A DNA stretch of 64,000 nucleotides, taken from contig JANCRA010000010.1 in NCBI GenBank assembly GCA_024362935.1, positions 9,230,501-9,294,500 on the forward strand. Reading direction: 5' to 3'. Source of the DNA: Setophaga petechia (taxonomy: Eukaryota; Chordata; Aves; Passeriformes; Parulidae). The notes beneath the pieces are model-generated. The model was given only the letters and a program-made list of their open reading frames with translations. It did no database searches and had not been told where the DNA came from. Position numbers and translations under genes: made by a program. Positions 37,786 through 50,600 of the stretch are shown piece by piece; the stretch's first letter is position 1; each line of letters begins with the position of its first letter.

Positions 37786-40700
37786 AGAATGTAGCTTTCA
37801 TTTTAACCCAAAATTTCACTTGTGCTAATTTTACTGCAAAACCAAAATCCCTTTGAATGAAATTTTCTGTAGTTGCTCTCAAGTAACAAGGGACTTAAAA
37901 ACTGCTTCTGCAAAGTCTGACTATCATTAAGGAGTATTTGTTGGTAAAATAACTGATATTTGAAAACATGTTTAAGCTTAAATATCTTGTATTGCTTTTT
38001 ATGCTTTCTTTGATTTTTTCTTTCCTCTGCCACCTAATACTATAGATAAATGATTATTGACAGTAACTGTTTCTGGAAACTAGGTAGATTGGGTCTATCT
38101 CAGCAATACTTGAACTACAAAGTATGATTGTTATATTTCTTCTCTTTCTTAATATATATTTATAAATGGAAGCTGAATTCCGAAGGAATTATTAATAATG
38201 TGACAGTTCAGTGTTCTAAAATTTAAAGCTGCTGTAGAGGGACAATTGACATCAGACTTCAGTTATACTGTAGCTCTCACTTTAAAGAATTAAAAGTATA
38301 GTATTCAAGACAAAAAAATGAAGTATGAGTACATGCTGCCTGTCTAGAAGATGTTTTATCATGGAACAAAACTACTTCTTCCAATGCAACTTGTGCAACT
38401 CCATCTGGAATAATATGGGGTTTGTTTTACAGTTCAACTCTGAAAAAGGTTGACAAGTCAGGACCAGTAACTGGAAGAACAACAAATAATTAGGAGTGTA
38501 ATCATGGATGCTATAAATAATTGGGAAAGAAATGGGACATTAAGGAAGTCTGAAGTATTGTATATCTAATGTGTGTACTGCTTTAGGAAGCACACAAGCA
38601 TTTTATTTGCCAAAATATTTTCAGAGGAAGTCAATTTTCAGAGGCAGCTTCAATGATCTGGTTTGTTAAGAAGGCAACTGGGGTAGAAATAAATGTAATG
38701 GTAATTTTGGATATTATTCATTCTTATTCAGTTTTCTCTGTGCTGTATGCTAATACCTGGTCCTCTTAAACTAATTCAGAAGACCTTGTAAATATTTTAG
38801 TGAACAAACAAATAATGTATTTTAAATGTTTCTATCTTATCTATACAAGGATATTGAAGAATGATGGCAATTTTGGCATCAAACTATTCCTGAAGCACAA
38901 ATTTAATTTGTTTAATGAATGAAGAAATGAAGAAACAGAAAAGTTAAAATAATTCCATCAGAAGGCTGCTGCAGTGCAGGGAAGTCAGCTGCAGTGCTCA
39001 GGATATTTGAGTTGTCTTCCCAATTGTCATTTAGCAAGTGCTTTGTTCTGATTCAGTGTACTGTGCAAAACAGGACCTTTTTATCCTTTCTCCTGGTGCA
39101 GACATAAAACCCCTAAACCCACCTCTACTTTCTTACACCAGGAGGGAACCATTAAATTTTTATGGAAAATATGCACAAGTTAGGCTTTAATAGTCATGGA
39201 ATTGTATATACTTCCTTAACATATTGATCCTTTCATATGCTGTGAACTGATGCTATATAGAATTTGGATTACAGAGGAATTCCAAGGAAAGCCAGGGATG
39301 ACCAGCTGATTATGACCTTTACCATTTGTTGTTACGGAATTGGTGAAATGTTTCTGCTTGTCAGTGAAATTATTATCTAGGAACAAAGAGTTTTTCTGGG
39401 CAGGATTATAGCCACTGCATGCTAATTAATGGAACAAAGGCATGAGGATTACAGAAGCAATAACAGTAAAATATCCAGGAGCAGTTGCACTATCCCTGTC
39501 AGCTGTGCTGCTGTGTGCTTTGGCACATCTCCTCTTGTCATCCCACAGTAACCAGAGATTTTTACCGGGGCCTCACAGAAACTTGCCCGGTTCTGTCCAT
39601 GTGGCTTTTGCTTTCCAGCAGAAATCCTGCCCACAGGGTCAGCAGAACCAGATGGGGAGAAGAAAATAATCTAATGCTGGTATTCTGAGTGAGATGTCAA
39701 CTGTTCTCCAAAAGGGATAGAGGATGGGTGGTTTCTGTACCCACTAATTGTGAGAGAAACTGTTTAGGGTGAAGTGATTCACTCTTCGAAACTACATGGT
39801 GGCACTTTGAGTATCCTCAGTTTGTTCTGCCATGAGATCTTAATGTATAGAGAGATTTTGAGGTTTTTCTCAGCTATCAGGGTCATTGAAGGGTTCTAAA
39901 TCTGGTAACTGATAGTTAAGTTTTTACTGGAAAGCATGGCAGTATGATAAAAGGTTAGTTTTCTAAAGAATGTTTTCATTTCTAATACTGAGTACCAGAG
40001 ATCAGATATTAGCATATTCTCTAGGTTGTCTGCATTTTCTTCAATTTCTGCTTCACTGTGTTATTTAGAAATATTGTCTTGTCAGGGCTTCTTTTTAAAA
40101 TTTATCCTATCTCACACCTTGGGGTCCCTAAATCCTGATTTTTAGATAGTTAAGCAAGTGGCTTCACGTGATTTTGCTATTTGGTGTTTTGGGAAGAAAT
40201 TTCAAATCTCTTCTCACACAAATCTCTTCTAAAGAGATCACTAAACACTCTTCATTTGAACCAAGAATATTAAAGGACCAGGGGTGTGATTGGAGTATTT
40301 GCATGCTTATTGCTTGACTTTTTTTTTTTTTTTCCCAAATGCAGTATTGACAGAAAAGCTGTAAAATTGACAGAAATCAAAGTAACATTCTTTAATTGAA
40401 ACTACTGCAAAATTTTCTAATTTATTGAACTAAGTGCTTCCTTTCACTGTTTCCTTTAAATGTATGATTTTATTTTTCGGACGTGCATGAATGTACTGAT
40501 TGGCAGCGTTCTTGTGGTTTGACTTTTCATCACCAGTTGGAACAGGAAAACTTTGAAGCCAAAGTAAATTATGAACAGTGCAGGTTTTTGTTTGTTTTAA
40601 AGGCTGGAAAACATTCCCTTATCAGCTAAAGCATCATACAGCATCCATCTGATTAGGGTGTTCTAGGGACATCTAGAGATGTGTGATGGCACCATTAGAG

Positions 40701-40888
40701 CATAAATGAAGCTCAGGAATCCACACAAGCTAAGTGTTAGTGTAGTGTTGCAGGCAGACCTGGGCTGTGGCTGTGGAATGACCTTTTCCATGTTGAAAAG
40801 CCCTTTAGGAGAGTTTGGGTGTAGCTGTCTGTCGTGTTCTACTGGGACACTGCAGTGGGAAACTGTGAGGAGTTATTTTAAAAATGGA
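37786..40888. other. AT-rich intron, no recognised gene
   Basis: Contains a T15 run at 40319-40333. No element or gene is recognised between the MIR copy and the reverse LTR. Confidence 0.65.
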
Positions 40889-41686
40889 TGGTCGCGAATG
40901 AAATTAAGCCAAACAAGGCAAACATTGGATCTGAGAACCTTTTATTGGTAACAAAAACGAGATGGAAAAGGAGTTTCCCAAACAAAAGAGGGCTAGAAGA
41001 CACAGAAAAGAAGGAAGGAAAATGGAAAAGGCCTGGAGGAGAGGGAAGAGAACGAGACAGAGGGACAAGTGGAGCCCAGGAGTGCCGTCCATGTCCTGTT
41101 GTGGGGCTGGGCACTGGACAGGAGCTGAGGGGGGAGAGAGCAGCAGGGTCAGGAGCTTGCATGGGCAGTGGGCAGGGCTGGCCAAGGGGGCCCAGGCAGG
41201 GACACAGAGACAGGCAGGGCGTTGGTCAGGGACACAGGGAGGTGAGATGGACACGAGGGTGAGCAAGAGCCAGCAAGGGCAGGAGAGCCAAAAGATAGGC
41301 TGGGACCAGGGCAAAAAGCACAGGGTTCTACAAGCCCCCACAAGATGGAAGCAAAAGCTCCAAAAGGAGGTTCAAAAAAGCCCCCAAGGCTTAGGATGCA
41401 GTCACTTTTTATGCCTCTTAGCCCCTTCCAAAGTCTGCCTGCTGACAGGAGACCTTCTGATATCCAAAAAGAGTGGCGGAATGTGGAGTAGGTTTTGTTA
41501 TGCTGTAGGATTTTCAGTTATCAGAACCCTTCCCAGCTGTGATACTGTGATAGGAATGCAAGATTTTTTCAGAGACAGAAATTTCTATGCAGACTTTGAA
41601 AGTAAATATAAAATAAATTAATAACTCTATATAACAGGTTATGTGGCGATAGTGCAAGTTAGAATTCTAGAGCAAGAAGAAATGCA
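40889..41686 (-). mobile_element. Probable solo LTR, reverse orientation, with GC-rich middle
   Basis: Read on the minus strand, this has a TATA-like GGCATAAAAAGTG near 41415, a long C/T-rich GC-rich middle (41040-41330), a poly(A)-signal-like AATAAAA just before GGTTCTCAGATCC (40930-40950), and a terminal CGCGACCA. On the + strand it begins TGGTCGCG at 40889 and could end ATGCA at 41686. The 4-bp sequence TGGA flanks both ends (40885-40888 and 41687-41690) and is a candidate target-site duplication. No retroviral genes are attached. The longest open frame of the window (219 codons, 40962-41621, + strand) lies antisense inside it and is probably chance in a purine-rich strand. Confidence 0.55.
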
Positions 41687-44049
41687 TGGAGTGCAACCCA
41701 TGATTAAAACGGTCCCTGTGAATTGTTTTCAGCCTGTGTTAAAAAAAAAAAAAATGTAGGTGGTGTTCTATTGCAGTCTTTAAAGATATCTTGCATCTTT
41801 TGCCAGTGGCTATTATGCATTCAGGCACCTCAGGAACAAAGAAATGACAGAGAAATGGATGGCCTGGGTTTAACTAAGTAGGTGATGGTACAGATGAGGC
41901 CTGATAAGCTTAACACTCCATCTCTGTGCTGCCACTGTGGTTTGCAAGGAGATTAGAACTGTCTGACTGTGAGGAGGGCAAGCTCCACAAATTCACTCAT
42001 ACATGGCAGTTCTGTAATGAGGTGATACTTCATTCCTTAAACTACTGAACTAGAACTGCACAAACAGATGTGTGCCTCTGGCAGTGCTGTGCAGGCAGCA
42101 CAGGCTCTGCCATGCCTCCAAATGCAAACACAATGTCCACTTGCCACAATTATATTTTATTGGTGTACACTGTTCTTCGTATGTTTGTAATAGTAAGAGA
42201 CAAATTATGCTGTTGTGAAAAAGGGGAAGTAAATTTAAGGGTGTTTATAATGCAGGGTAGGGTCTGAAGAGGATCTAAATAATTATTATAATTTTCAGTA
42301 GTGAATGTGACAAAATTTGTGTTGAAAATTGATAGTACCTTTCCCTTGGTTATTTTTGCATCATGTTGTTTCACAGCAATACTTTCAGAAAGCTCACAAG
42401 ATGGAGATGTGGCCCCACTTTGAGTGTTTTACACAGTGAAAAGCCCAAGGTCAGCTCAGACTCAGAACTCAGCTTCTCTGTGTTTGGGGGCAGCAGTTTC
42501 ACAGAACCATGGAAGGATGTGAAATGACCACTGAGACCCTCATTCACACAGGGGTATCTTTACAAGTGCTGACTTGTTCTGCCTGCTTTAATAGCACCAC
42601 TTGTGATTTTAACTTCAGTATATGTTAATTACTCTGCTGCTTAGAGGCCTGAATGCAGTTCACCAAGGTCATTGCTGTTGTGGTGCACTCTGAGGAATTT
42701 ATCAATAGGTTGCTTTGCAATGACCTGTGATTGTAGTGCCTTTGTTTGATGTTCTGAGGTTTAGTGAAATGTTATAGTTGCAATCTGCTGATGGCAGTTT
42801 GCTGATCCTTGTCACGAAGGATATATTTTTAAAATGGAAACTTTAATTTCCATGTCTGTGAAAATGCATTTTTAATTACAGCAGCCTAAGGTTTACTTTG
42901 TACAAAAACAGTACTTAGAAGAACTTTAACACAATGAATATTTAAATTGTGTTGTTTAGAAAGCAACACAAAAACTCCTTAAAACTAGAGAGCCATAAGT
43001 TTATCTTGTTTCCTCTCCTAGAAGCTTTCTGGTCTAGGACAGTCCATTGGATTAACAGGACCTCCAAATGCCTTTTTTCCTAGGAAGGTTATGCCTCTAT
43101 TAGATGCTGATCACTTAAACCTTGTCTTTTTTTTCAATTGCAAAGAAAGGACATTATTTACTTAACAGTAGAGTTGAATAAAAAAAAACCCCTAAGCTGC
43201 AGCATAAGCAAATGTATTTTTCAGTGATAAGGCTTTCCATTATGGGGCATTGAACCACACAAGACTCAGAACATTTCTACATTCACTAGGAGAGTATTTG
43301 TGCTGCAGAAATGTAATTTTAGGCATTGGTCATTTATACTAACAAACAACCCAAGCAGAGCAAGATCTTTTATTTAAGAAACAAATTTTCAAATAGCAGT
43401 ACTTGAAAATATCAGCTGGTATGTGCATATGCTCCAAAAGCACAAGCTGTTTTTTCTATGTGCAAATGAAGTAATAATTTTTAAGTGCTCGAAATGTATG
43501 AACAGAAAAGATACAGTAAAGAGATAACAATATGTGTTCATTTTATAATTAAAAAAATTTATGTGATTACTGTGTTCTTCTGCTTGCTTCCTCTCATGTG
43601 TGAAGGGAGGGAAAGTAAATTTATTACCATTAGCCTGAAGGAGAGCACACTGTACTCTTTACAACTTCATAGTATTGATTTGGCTGTTATTCATGGCTTC
43701 TATTCTCTGCTATGCAGATTGATGCATCTTTAATTCATAGATACATTATCATTAATAGTGGTTTATTGACCAAGCAAAACAAAGCTGTTGTTGGGTCCTT
43801 TCTAGTGCCAAAGCTCTTGACTTTTTCTGATAAATGTATTTGTTTGTGCAGTCTATTACAGCCTCTGGAGTTAGATGGTTTATTTCTATATACTAGGGTG
43901 ATGATTTGTTGTGGTGCTACTATAGGTAATACACATCTTTTTTTGTGAGATGATCTCTGTTGGTAATTAATGAAATCCTAAATTACAAAAAACCCTTTCT
44001 GCTCCTTTTGAGACTCAGAAAAAAAGCTGAATGAGCATCTGTAGGTGCA

Positions 44050-44260
44050 CAGTGTGGTGATTGGGAGTGGGGCTGAGCCTCATCATCCCCAGTGGGCACA
44101 GCTGTGAGCAGCAGTGCCAGCAATGAGCCAGGGAGTGCCCAGGGGCACTGCCCAACACCAAAGGGAGCAGAGGGCACACAGGTGCAGGGCATCAACAGGA
44201 GGGGATAAAAGGCTGGGCTGAGGAACAAGAAGGGCAGACCCTTGCAGCCTCCTGAAGTGA
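44050..44260 (+). other. GC-rich block with a TATA-like box
   Basis: A GC-rich stretch ends in GGGGATAAAAGGCTGGGC (44197-44215), then purine-rich sequence. The layout resembles a core promoter or the U3/R part of an LTR, but no poly(A) signal or terminal repeats are clear. Low confidence. Confidence 0.25.
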
Positions 44261-44995
44261 TATTGCTCTGCATGGGCAGATGATTGCAGCTTTCTGATTT
44301 GGTAAGGAGTTACTCTGTATGGGTTGAAGTTTTCTGAGGTTGTGTGGTGTTGCTCAGTTTATTGTGGCTGTCTCAACTGTGACATGTGCTGTGACAGGCA
44401 CCCCATGTTTGTGTATGCATTTTACAGCTAACTGAATGTAGAAAACTTTCTACATAGTAGAATAAAGAGTGTACCCTGCATTTTACTTGAAATAGGTTTG
44501 CTTCAGGTTTAATTTGGGCAAGTTTCTTTGAAGTTTTCAAAACCAGAAGGAAACTGATGGTTTGCTGTAATGCTTCTAATCTGATCAGATACTGACATGT
44601 GGTACACAAAAATAAATCTTTAGCTTAGTAGCCAACTTATTTTCTTGTTTAGTTTTGTGGGATTTTTGAGAGAGGAAAAAAAGACAGGTTTGTAATACAG
44701 GTGTAAGAGTACACAAATTTCTGTGTAGAGGGTCTGACTCTCGTTCATTTTGGATGGTATATTTTGATAAAGGTGATGTCATTTAGCAGATATGTACAAT
44801 TAATGAAACTAGCTTTAGTTTTCAGTTTTGGAGGAAATAAAAGCAGAAATTTGGGCTGCTGCACTTCAGTCCTCTGTGCAACATTTGAAATTGCTCAGGG
44901 TTTATTTACTCTTTGCAGTGATGTTTAGGAATACCTACATGTGGATATGATATGTTACCCACTCTATTGTCTAGAGTATTCATCCAATTTTCATA

Positions 44996-45090
44996 AAAAC
45001 CCAAAACAACCGATCAAAACAAAAAACCCCTCCAAAACAAACAAAAAACTTCCAAAACACAAAAAAAGGAAAAGCAAACCAAAGAAAGAG
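44996..45090 (+). repeat. A/C-rich low-complexity stretch (degenerate CAAAA)
   Basis: Repeated CAAAACAA and CCAAAAC words for about 90 bp, ending in a purine-rich part. Similar in style to 9180-9285. The minus strand shows a hydrophobic F/L-rich frame here as a by-product. Confidence 0.75.
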
Positions 45091-47544
45091 CTACAAACAG
45101 AACTCTGGCTGGGATTTTGATGCACAGGACTTTTCCTTAATGAGGTTTCAAGTGTCATTTTTAAAAGTGTGAGAAAGAAAAAATTCTGTTGAGGGAAAAA
45201 CACTTAGAGAGCCAACATGCCAGATGCCAGTCAAAGACTCTCATAGCTAAATGGTCCAAAGAGAAAAGAATCTGCCCCAGTTCTGCTGTACAGGGCATTA
45301 GTTTATATCACATTACAGCCTTTCAAAGGCAGTTATTAAATATTGGATTAAGGGTGGTTTGGCAGTTGAACCTTAACCCTTTGTGTGTCCTTGTCTGTTC
45401 ACCAGTTTGTTTTGTGAAGCTTTGAAGGGAATCATGATGGATCTGCTGCTGTCCACAAGGATACAGCAGGGCTGGCCATCCTCTGCTACTTCTTTGAAGT
45501 TTTATAAGTGACTGGCAATCACATATGGAAGTGAAAAGCATAAGCTTGTGTGGCAAAACCACAAATATGTTTTCACACTTCCAGGCAGTGCCAAATGCTA
45601 TAGTTAGGTTCCCAAATATTTTTTTCTTTTTTTATGGGTAACTTACTGAATTCTTCTCAAGACATCTGCCCTCAGACCACATGCAGGTGGTCTGATTTCC
45701 ACAGATGCTGAGAATAGACTGATGGTGCTGGCTTTTATGTGACTGAGGGGAGTCCAGATTTTTGAAAACACAGTAATTTTTAACATTCAGTCACGAACTG
45801 AAGAATTGGGAGCCTAAATTTAGGTACCCAAATTCAGGTATTCAGGTGTTATGCTTTTTCTTGTTATTACAATTTCCCTTTGATCTGTAGTTTCTGGCAC
45901 CTCTCTGAAGCCCTAAATCAATAGAAACACTTTTATCAGGTGGGTGCAGAAAAGTGCCATGATGAGCCAGAGCAACAGGGATCACTGCCATGTCCTTCAG
46001 AGTGACTCACAATGAAATAAAAAGCTCATTTAAGAGTTAATGTTGAAGGTACCACACAGTGGTTTAGAGGTATCCAAGCAGACAAATGTTCATTATAGAG
46101 CACATTGCAAAACATAATTTGTGTCCTGAGGAGATTGTGTTTCTTTTTCTGAGGAACAAAAGCCATTAAAGATTCTTAAAAGCAGAGCTTTTGGACCTTC
46201 TCAAAAGGCATGGATATTGCTAAGCAAAGGTTTGTCTTGGAACACACTTCTTTTTTTTTTTTTTCCTTCTGCATATATTCCACTTTATTTCAAGTTTTCT
46301 TGGCTGCTCATTTTATTTTATTGCTCATTTAGGGGCAACCGTGAAGGGTGGGAAGCCAATTGTGTAATTTTTCTTAGATGGAAAATAAGTGCTGTCTAAT
46401 AAAAGTCTATAGAAACAGCAAAACCTGGTACAAGAGCTTGGTGTAAGGCAGGCATAGGTCCAGGGGGAACAGTAAGAGAGAAAGAGACGTTCAGTGATAA
46501 GAGGAGTATATAGAGAAAAAAAAAAAATAACCAGAATATCTGATTGAAAAAAAAAATTGTGGTTGTATCCCGTGACCTTACAGAACAATGTAAGACATCT
46601 CTTTTGGCTGTTCTTGTTTCCAGCAACCATGGAGGCCTTTGGAGAAGACTAATGCAGCTTTTTGTGCAAAAGAAAATGTTGTAGTATCTCATTCCTGCTG
46701 AGAATTGGGGATGGCAGTGAATTGTCAGGTTACCTACTTCTGAATCTTCAGTGGCTTAGAAGTGTCCAGGGTGAAAGGATTGCATTCTCAGACTGCTTCA
46801 GTGTTTTGTGAGGAACACATTAGTTGCACATGCTTTTAATATACTTACTTTCACCTGAAAATATACAGAAGGCTTTGCCTTGGATGAACACAGCCTCTGG
46901 ATCATGTTTGATTCTGCAGATTATACTGACAGGTGTTTTGTTCCTCATGGAAATCAGTCCATGTGAAATACTGTAGTGAGTTTTCAAGAGTATCCAGAAC
47001 AGCCTTATGGAAAAAGGAGTCTCCAGGGCAGTTCCAGAATGTTCTTATTCAGTTTAAATGAGGGCTTTATGTTCTTTTCCAAAATAGAAGCAAAGGTGTG
47101 GGTAATTGTATAGACAGCTTCTGTGAAATATATTTCCAAAGCAGCTCTTAGTAGGCTTTGTTAAGTAGCTCTTGAAAATCCTTGCTGGCCTGTGGAGATG
47201 TTTCAGATGTCTGAAAGAATTTGCAAGACAATAGTTGCTTTTCCAGCTATTTTCAGTTATGATCAGACTGGCATCCAGGGGAGCTGGTGAGGGGACCCTC
47301 CTGGGGAAGGAGCCCCAGGGGCCTCTGCCATGGGCTCTTGAGGCAGAGCCAGGCAAACCCTGCCAGACATTTCTCACTGGGGTTAGCCCTGACCAAAGCA
47401 ACTCTGCTAAAGGGAGACATGGGAGTGTATTTCCAATTGCAGATTGCCCATTTGTGGTGATTTTCTTTTCATTAGCTACTTCAGGTAAAAGTTAAAATAC
47501 TGAATTAATCTCAGAGACAAAGCATTTGAACCTCCTGAAGTGTG

Positions 47545-47611
47545 TTTCTTTATCTTTTAATTTATTTGATGCTATAATTTATAGCATCTAATAAATTAAA
47601 ATATAAGGAAA
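47545..47611. repeat. 67-bp near-perfect palindrome (hairpin)
   Basis: Centred on 47578. The inner 23 bp on each side (47555-47577 and 47579-47601) pair except for one position. The pairing continues outward to 47545/47611 with two more imperfect positions, one of which is G-T. The spacer is one base, so this is almost a pure palindrome. It is A/T-rich with a GATGCTATAA core. Confidence 0.9.
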
Positions 47612-50600
47612 AATCTAATAAAAAAAGCACCAGTGTGGCTGCTTTTCTAAAATTGTACTTGTGATGAGAAGTACTCTGTGGTAGAGTAGCTTTTATCTTC
47701 CCCCACTAGCTGAGCTGTTTTAACCACGTTTGTATTCCAATTAATGCTCTTTACATGGTATTTTCAGTTATAAAGATGCTATATATGTTTATATATAGAT
47801 AGACATAAACACATCTAGTTGTGAAAGGTTTAAGGAGACACCTTGTGTGGCATTTCACAGATGGGGCAGAGGAATATTGCTAAATCAGGGGTTGGGTTGC
47901 TTGGTTTTGATGATCATTCAGCTGAATGCTTTAATGGATTTGGTTTTGTGGCATTTCCATATAGCCATGAGGTAAAAATAGGCCAGAAGTAAATATCTTT
48001 GTAAAGATTAAATATGCTGGGGGTATAATGCCCTTGCAGTGATTTTAATGTGCAAATTATTTTGCAAGGAAAGCAGTAACTACCCTGTCAAGTCTGCTGA
48101 TGATAACAAATTTCCCAGGATAGTTGATCTTTGGCTATAATGTACCAGGTACAGCAATGAGTAACTAATCACAGTAAAGAAGTATGGAAAAATATTCCAA
48201 TATTTTTTTTTTAAATTGTATTTTGTGAAGTAACCAAACTGGACTTTGAGGCAACAGGAGTTCCTCAGACACCAGTGTGTGTGACAGTCAAATGTGACAG
48301 ACTAATCCAGAGCTCCTGGAGCTGTTTGATGAAGTGGGTGAGAATTTCTCTGTAGAAAATGAGTGTGCCATTACACTGGGCATTGCTGATGGATTTCATC
48401 AACACAAAGAGGTTCAGGAAAGGTTAATAGGAGTGTGTAATGTGGTGTAACACAAACTCTCAATTACTAAGGAGTACTCTAATGTCAAGGTGAGGAGAAG
48501 TGTGCTGTTGTGATTCATCTTGCCATGCAGATCAAGAGGAAGTTAGCAAAGCTGACTGTGGTTTATTGAGCAGGGCATTGGAAGAATAACCAAGAGAGCT
48601 TGTTCTCTTTGTAGCTCTGAACTGTTGTGTGACATTGGGCATAAGGATATCCCAATATCCTCATCTACATGTTTTATAAATTCTTTAAAACTGTGGGTGA
48701 AAAATTTAATACCAACTCCGAGCTAAAATAATTTTGTCCAACAACAAAATAAAAATTTTAGCTGTTTATTTTGTTAGAGTTGCTCCACTGAATGAATGCA
48801 TTTCAGAGTCAGGAGGAGCACATAGCAGCATGAAAGTGGCACTCTAACAAAACCACCCCACCGTGGGGTCAGTGTGATAAGGGGAAAATACAAAATCTTG
48901 TAGGAATGAGAGATTCACAGCTGAGTCTGTCAGAGGAGTGCACCATCTGTATTTGATATCTCTGCTGTGCCTGTGCCATCTGAGTACCCTTCTGCTCAGT
49001 GGGAAAGCTCAGACTCCCCCTCACATGCACATGTGATGCTGGAGAAGGTTTTTAATTTGGCTTGCAGTCAGGTTTGTTCCAGCAGTGCATACATGGTTAG
49101 TGACCCCTCAGCTCTAATGAGGCATTCAGAGGCTGGGCTGGATCATTTTAAATCTTCTCCTGGGCATTGCTGTCCCCTCTCCCACATGCAGAAGGGTTGT
49201 GTGCTCTATGGCAGAGCACTGCAAGAGCTCAGGCCACAGAAGGGTTGAACTGTCACTGGTTTTGTCCCATCAATTTGAATATGGGTGTTGTCTTATAAAA
49301 TGCTGCCATAGACTTTCCAGATGAAGAGTAATTTACATTTGTTTTGATTCAAAAGTCCGAAGCCAGGTTTTGCCATAGTCCCTGCTCTGTGCGTAGCTTT
49401 TAAAAATTTCAACAGAACTGTTAATGTGGTAAGGCAGCAACTAATGAGACATTTTGAGTTTGTTCCATGTATATGGCTGGTTCTTTAATTTAAAAAGCCC
49501 ACAAAACCCAAAGTTGTATTAAGTGAAAAGAGGAAAAGATGCTTTTAAAACACGCTGAATAAATGACATTTTTAAAAAAATTGCACAGTTGTGCAAAAAA
49601 AAATTGTAAAAATTGTTATACATTAAGAGGAGTAAATAAAAATTAAAGAGCTTAATGTTAGATTGCAATGGAGAATTGATTATTGAAAGAAAAAATTTAT
49701 TTATGCATAGAAAAGTAGTTTATTATCAGCATTCTGATCCCTACAATTTAAAAGAACTTGACATAAAAATTCGAGACTACTTCAGCTAGGAAAGTCAACT
49801 TTAGTGATAAATTCTTGCATTTAGGGGTCAAGAATATGGTCAGGACCGTGGCATAACTTTTGGCTCTGTAACTAAAGAAACTGCTTTAAGAGCTGCAAAT
49901 TGCATCATCTGCAAGCTTTTTGCAACCTTTCAGTCTCATTTATTACATCTGATTGTTGGGGTATCTCAAATATAGAATCAAAATAATTCTAATAATTTTA
50001 TTAACTCCTGTGGCCCTTCAGTCCTGCCCTGGCTCTCTGAAGGGAGTCACTGCAGGGACCTGCATGGCAGAGGGAGTGAAGCAAATGTAAACAGCTCAAG
50101 CACTGCATAGCACAGCCTTTCTGCTGGGCCAGAGATATTAATTGAAATCAAAAGTTGGTGATTTAATCAAAAGTGTATGTTTCTGCAATCTCTCTTTACA
50201 TTTGCAATGTTGAGGCTTGCACATCTGAAAGTGGTTTTTTGAAAATGGCATGGAGTAAACACACATTTAATTTTTTCATGGAAACAATGGATAGATTGGA
50301 TATTTGATCTGCCATTTACATGCTGGTTCTGCTTTTTCATTATAAAACATAAAATGTATATATGCACATATAGTTTTAACATGCCTGTGACAAAATCTCT
50401 CAACCAGCACCATTTGTGAAGTGTGTGCAATTGAGCTATGAATGCACCTCAGAGGCAAATTACAGCTCCAAACAGGCAACACAGAGAGATGACTTTTAAA
50501 GTATTATTGCAAGATTCCTGTTGAATTCCTTTCTTTAATCAGGATGGTAGTGGTATTTACTGGCTCTCAAAAGCCCAGGGAGGGGGAAGAATTTTCATCA

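Larger units (their letters stand above)
41687..47544. other. Intron between the reverse LTR and the second palindrome
   Basis: AT-rich, with a T14 run at 46251-46264 and A-runs near 46520 and 46548. The GC block at 44050-44260 and the A/C-rich stretch at 44996-45090 are listed separately. Nothing else is recognised. Confidence 0.6.

Noticed and set aside
40962..41621. 219-codon + strand frame, the longest in the window
   Set aside because: It lies antisense in a probable LTR, is dominated by K, R, G, Q and E from purine-rich sequence, and has no known domain or splice context.
41739..41755. A-run as the tail of a processed pseudogene
   Set aside because: No coding-like sequence or poly(A) signal precedes it at the right distance.
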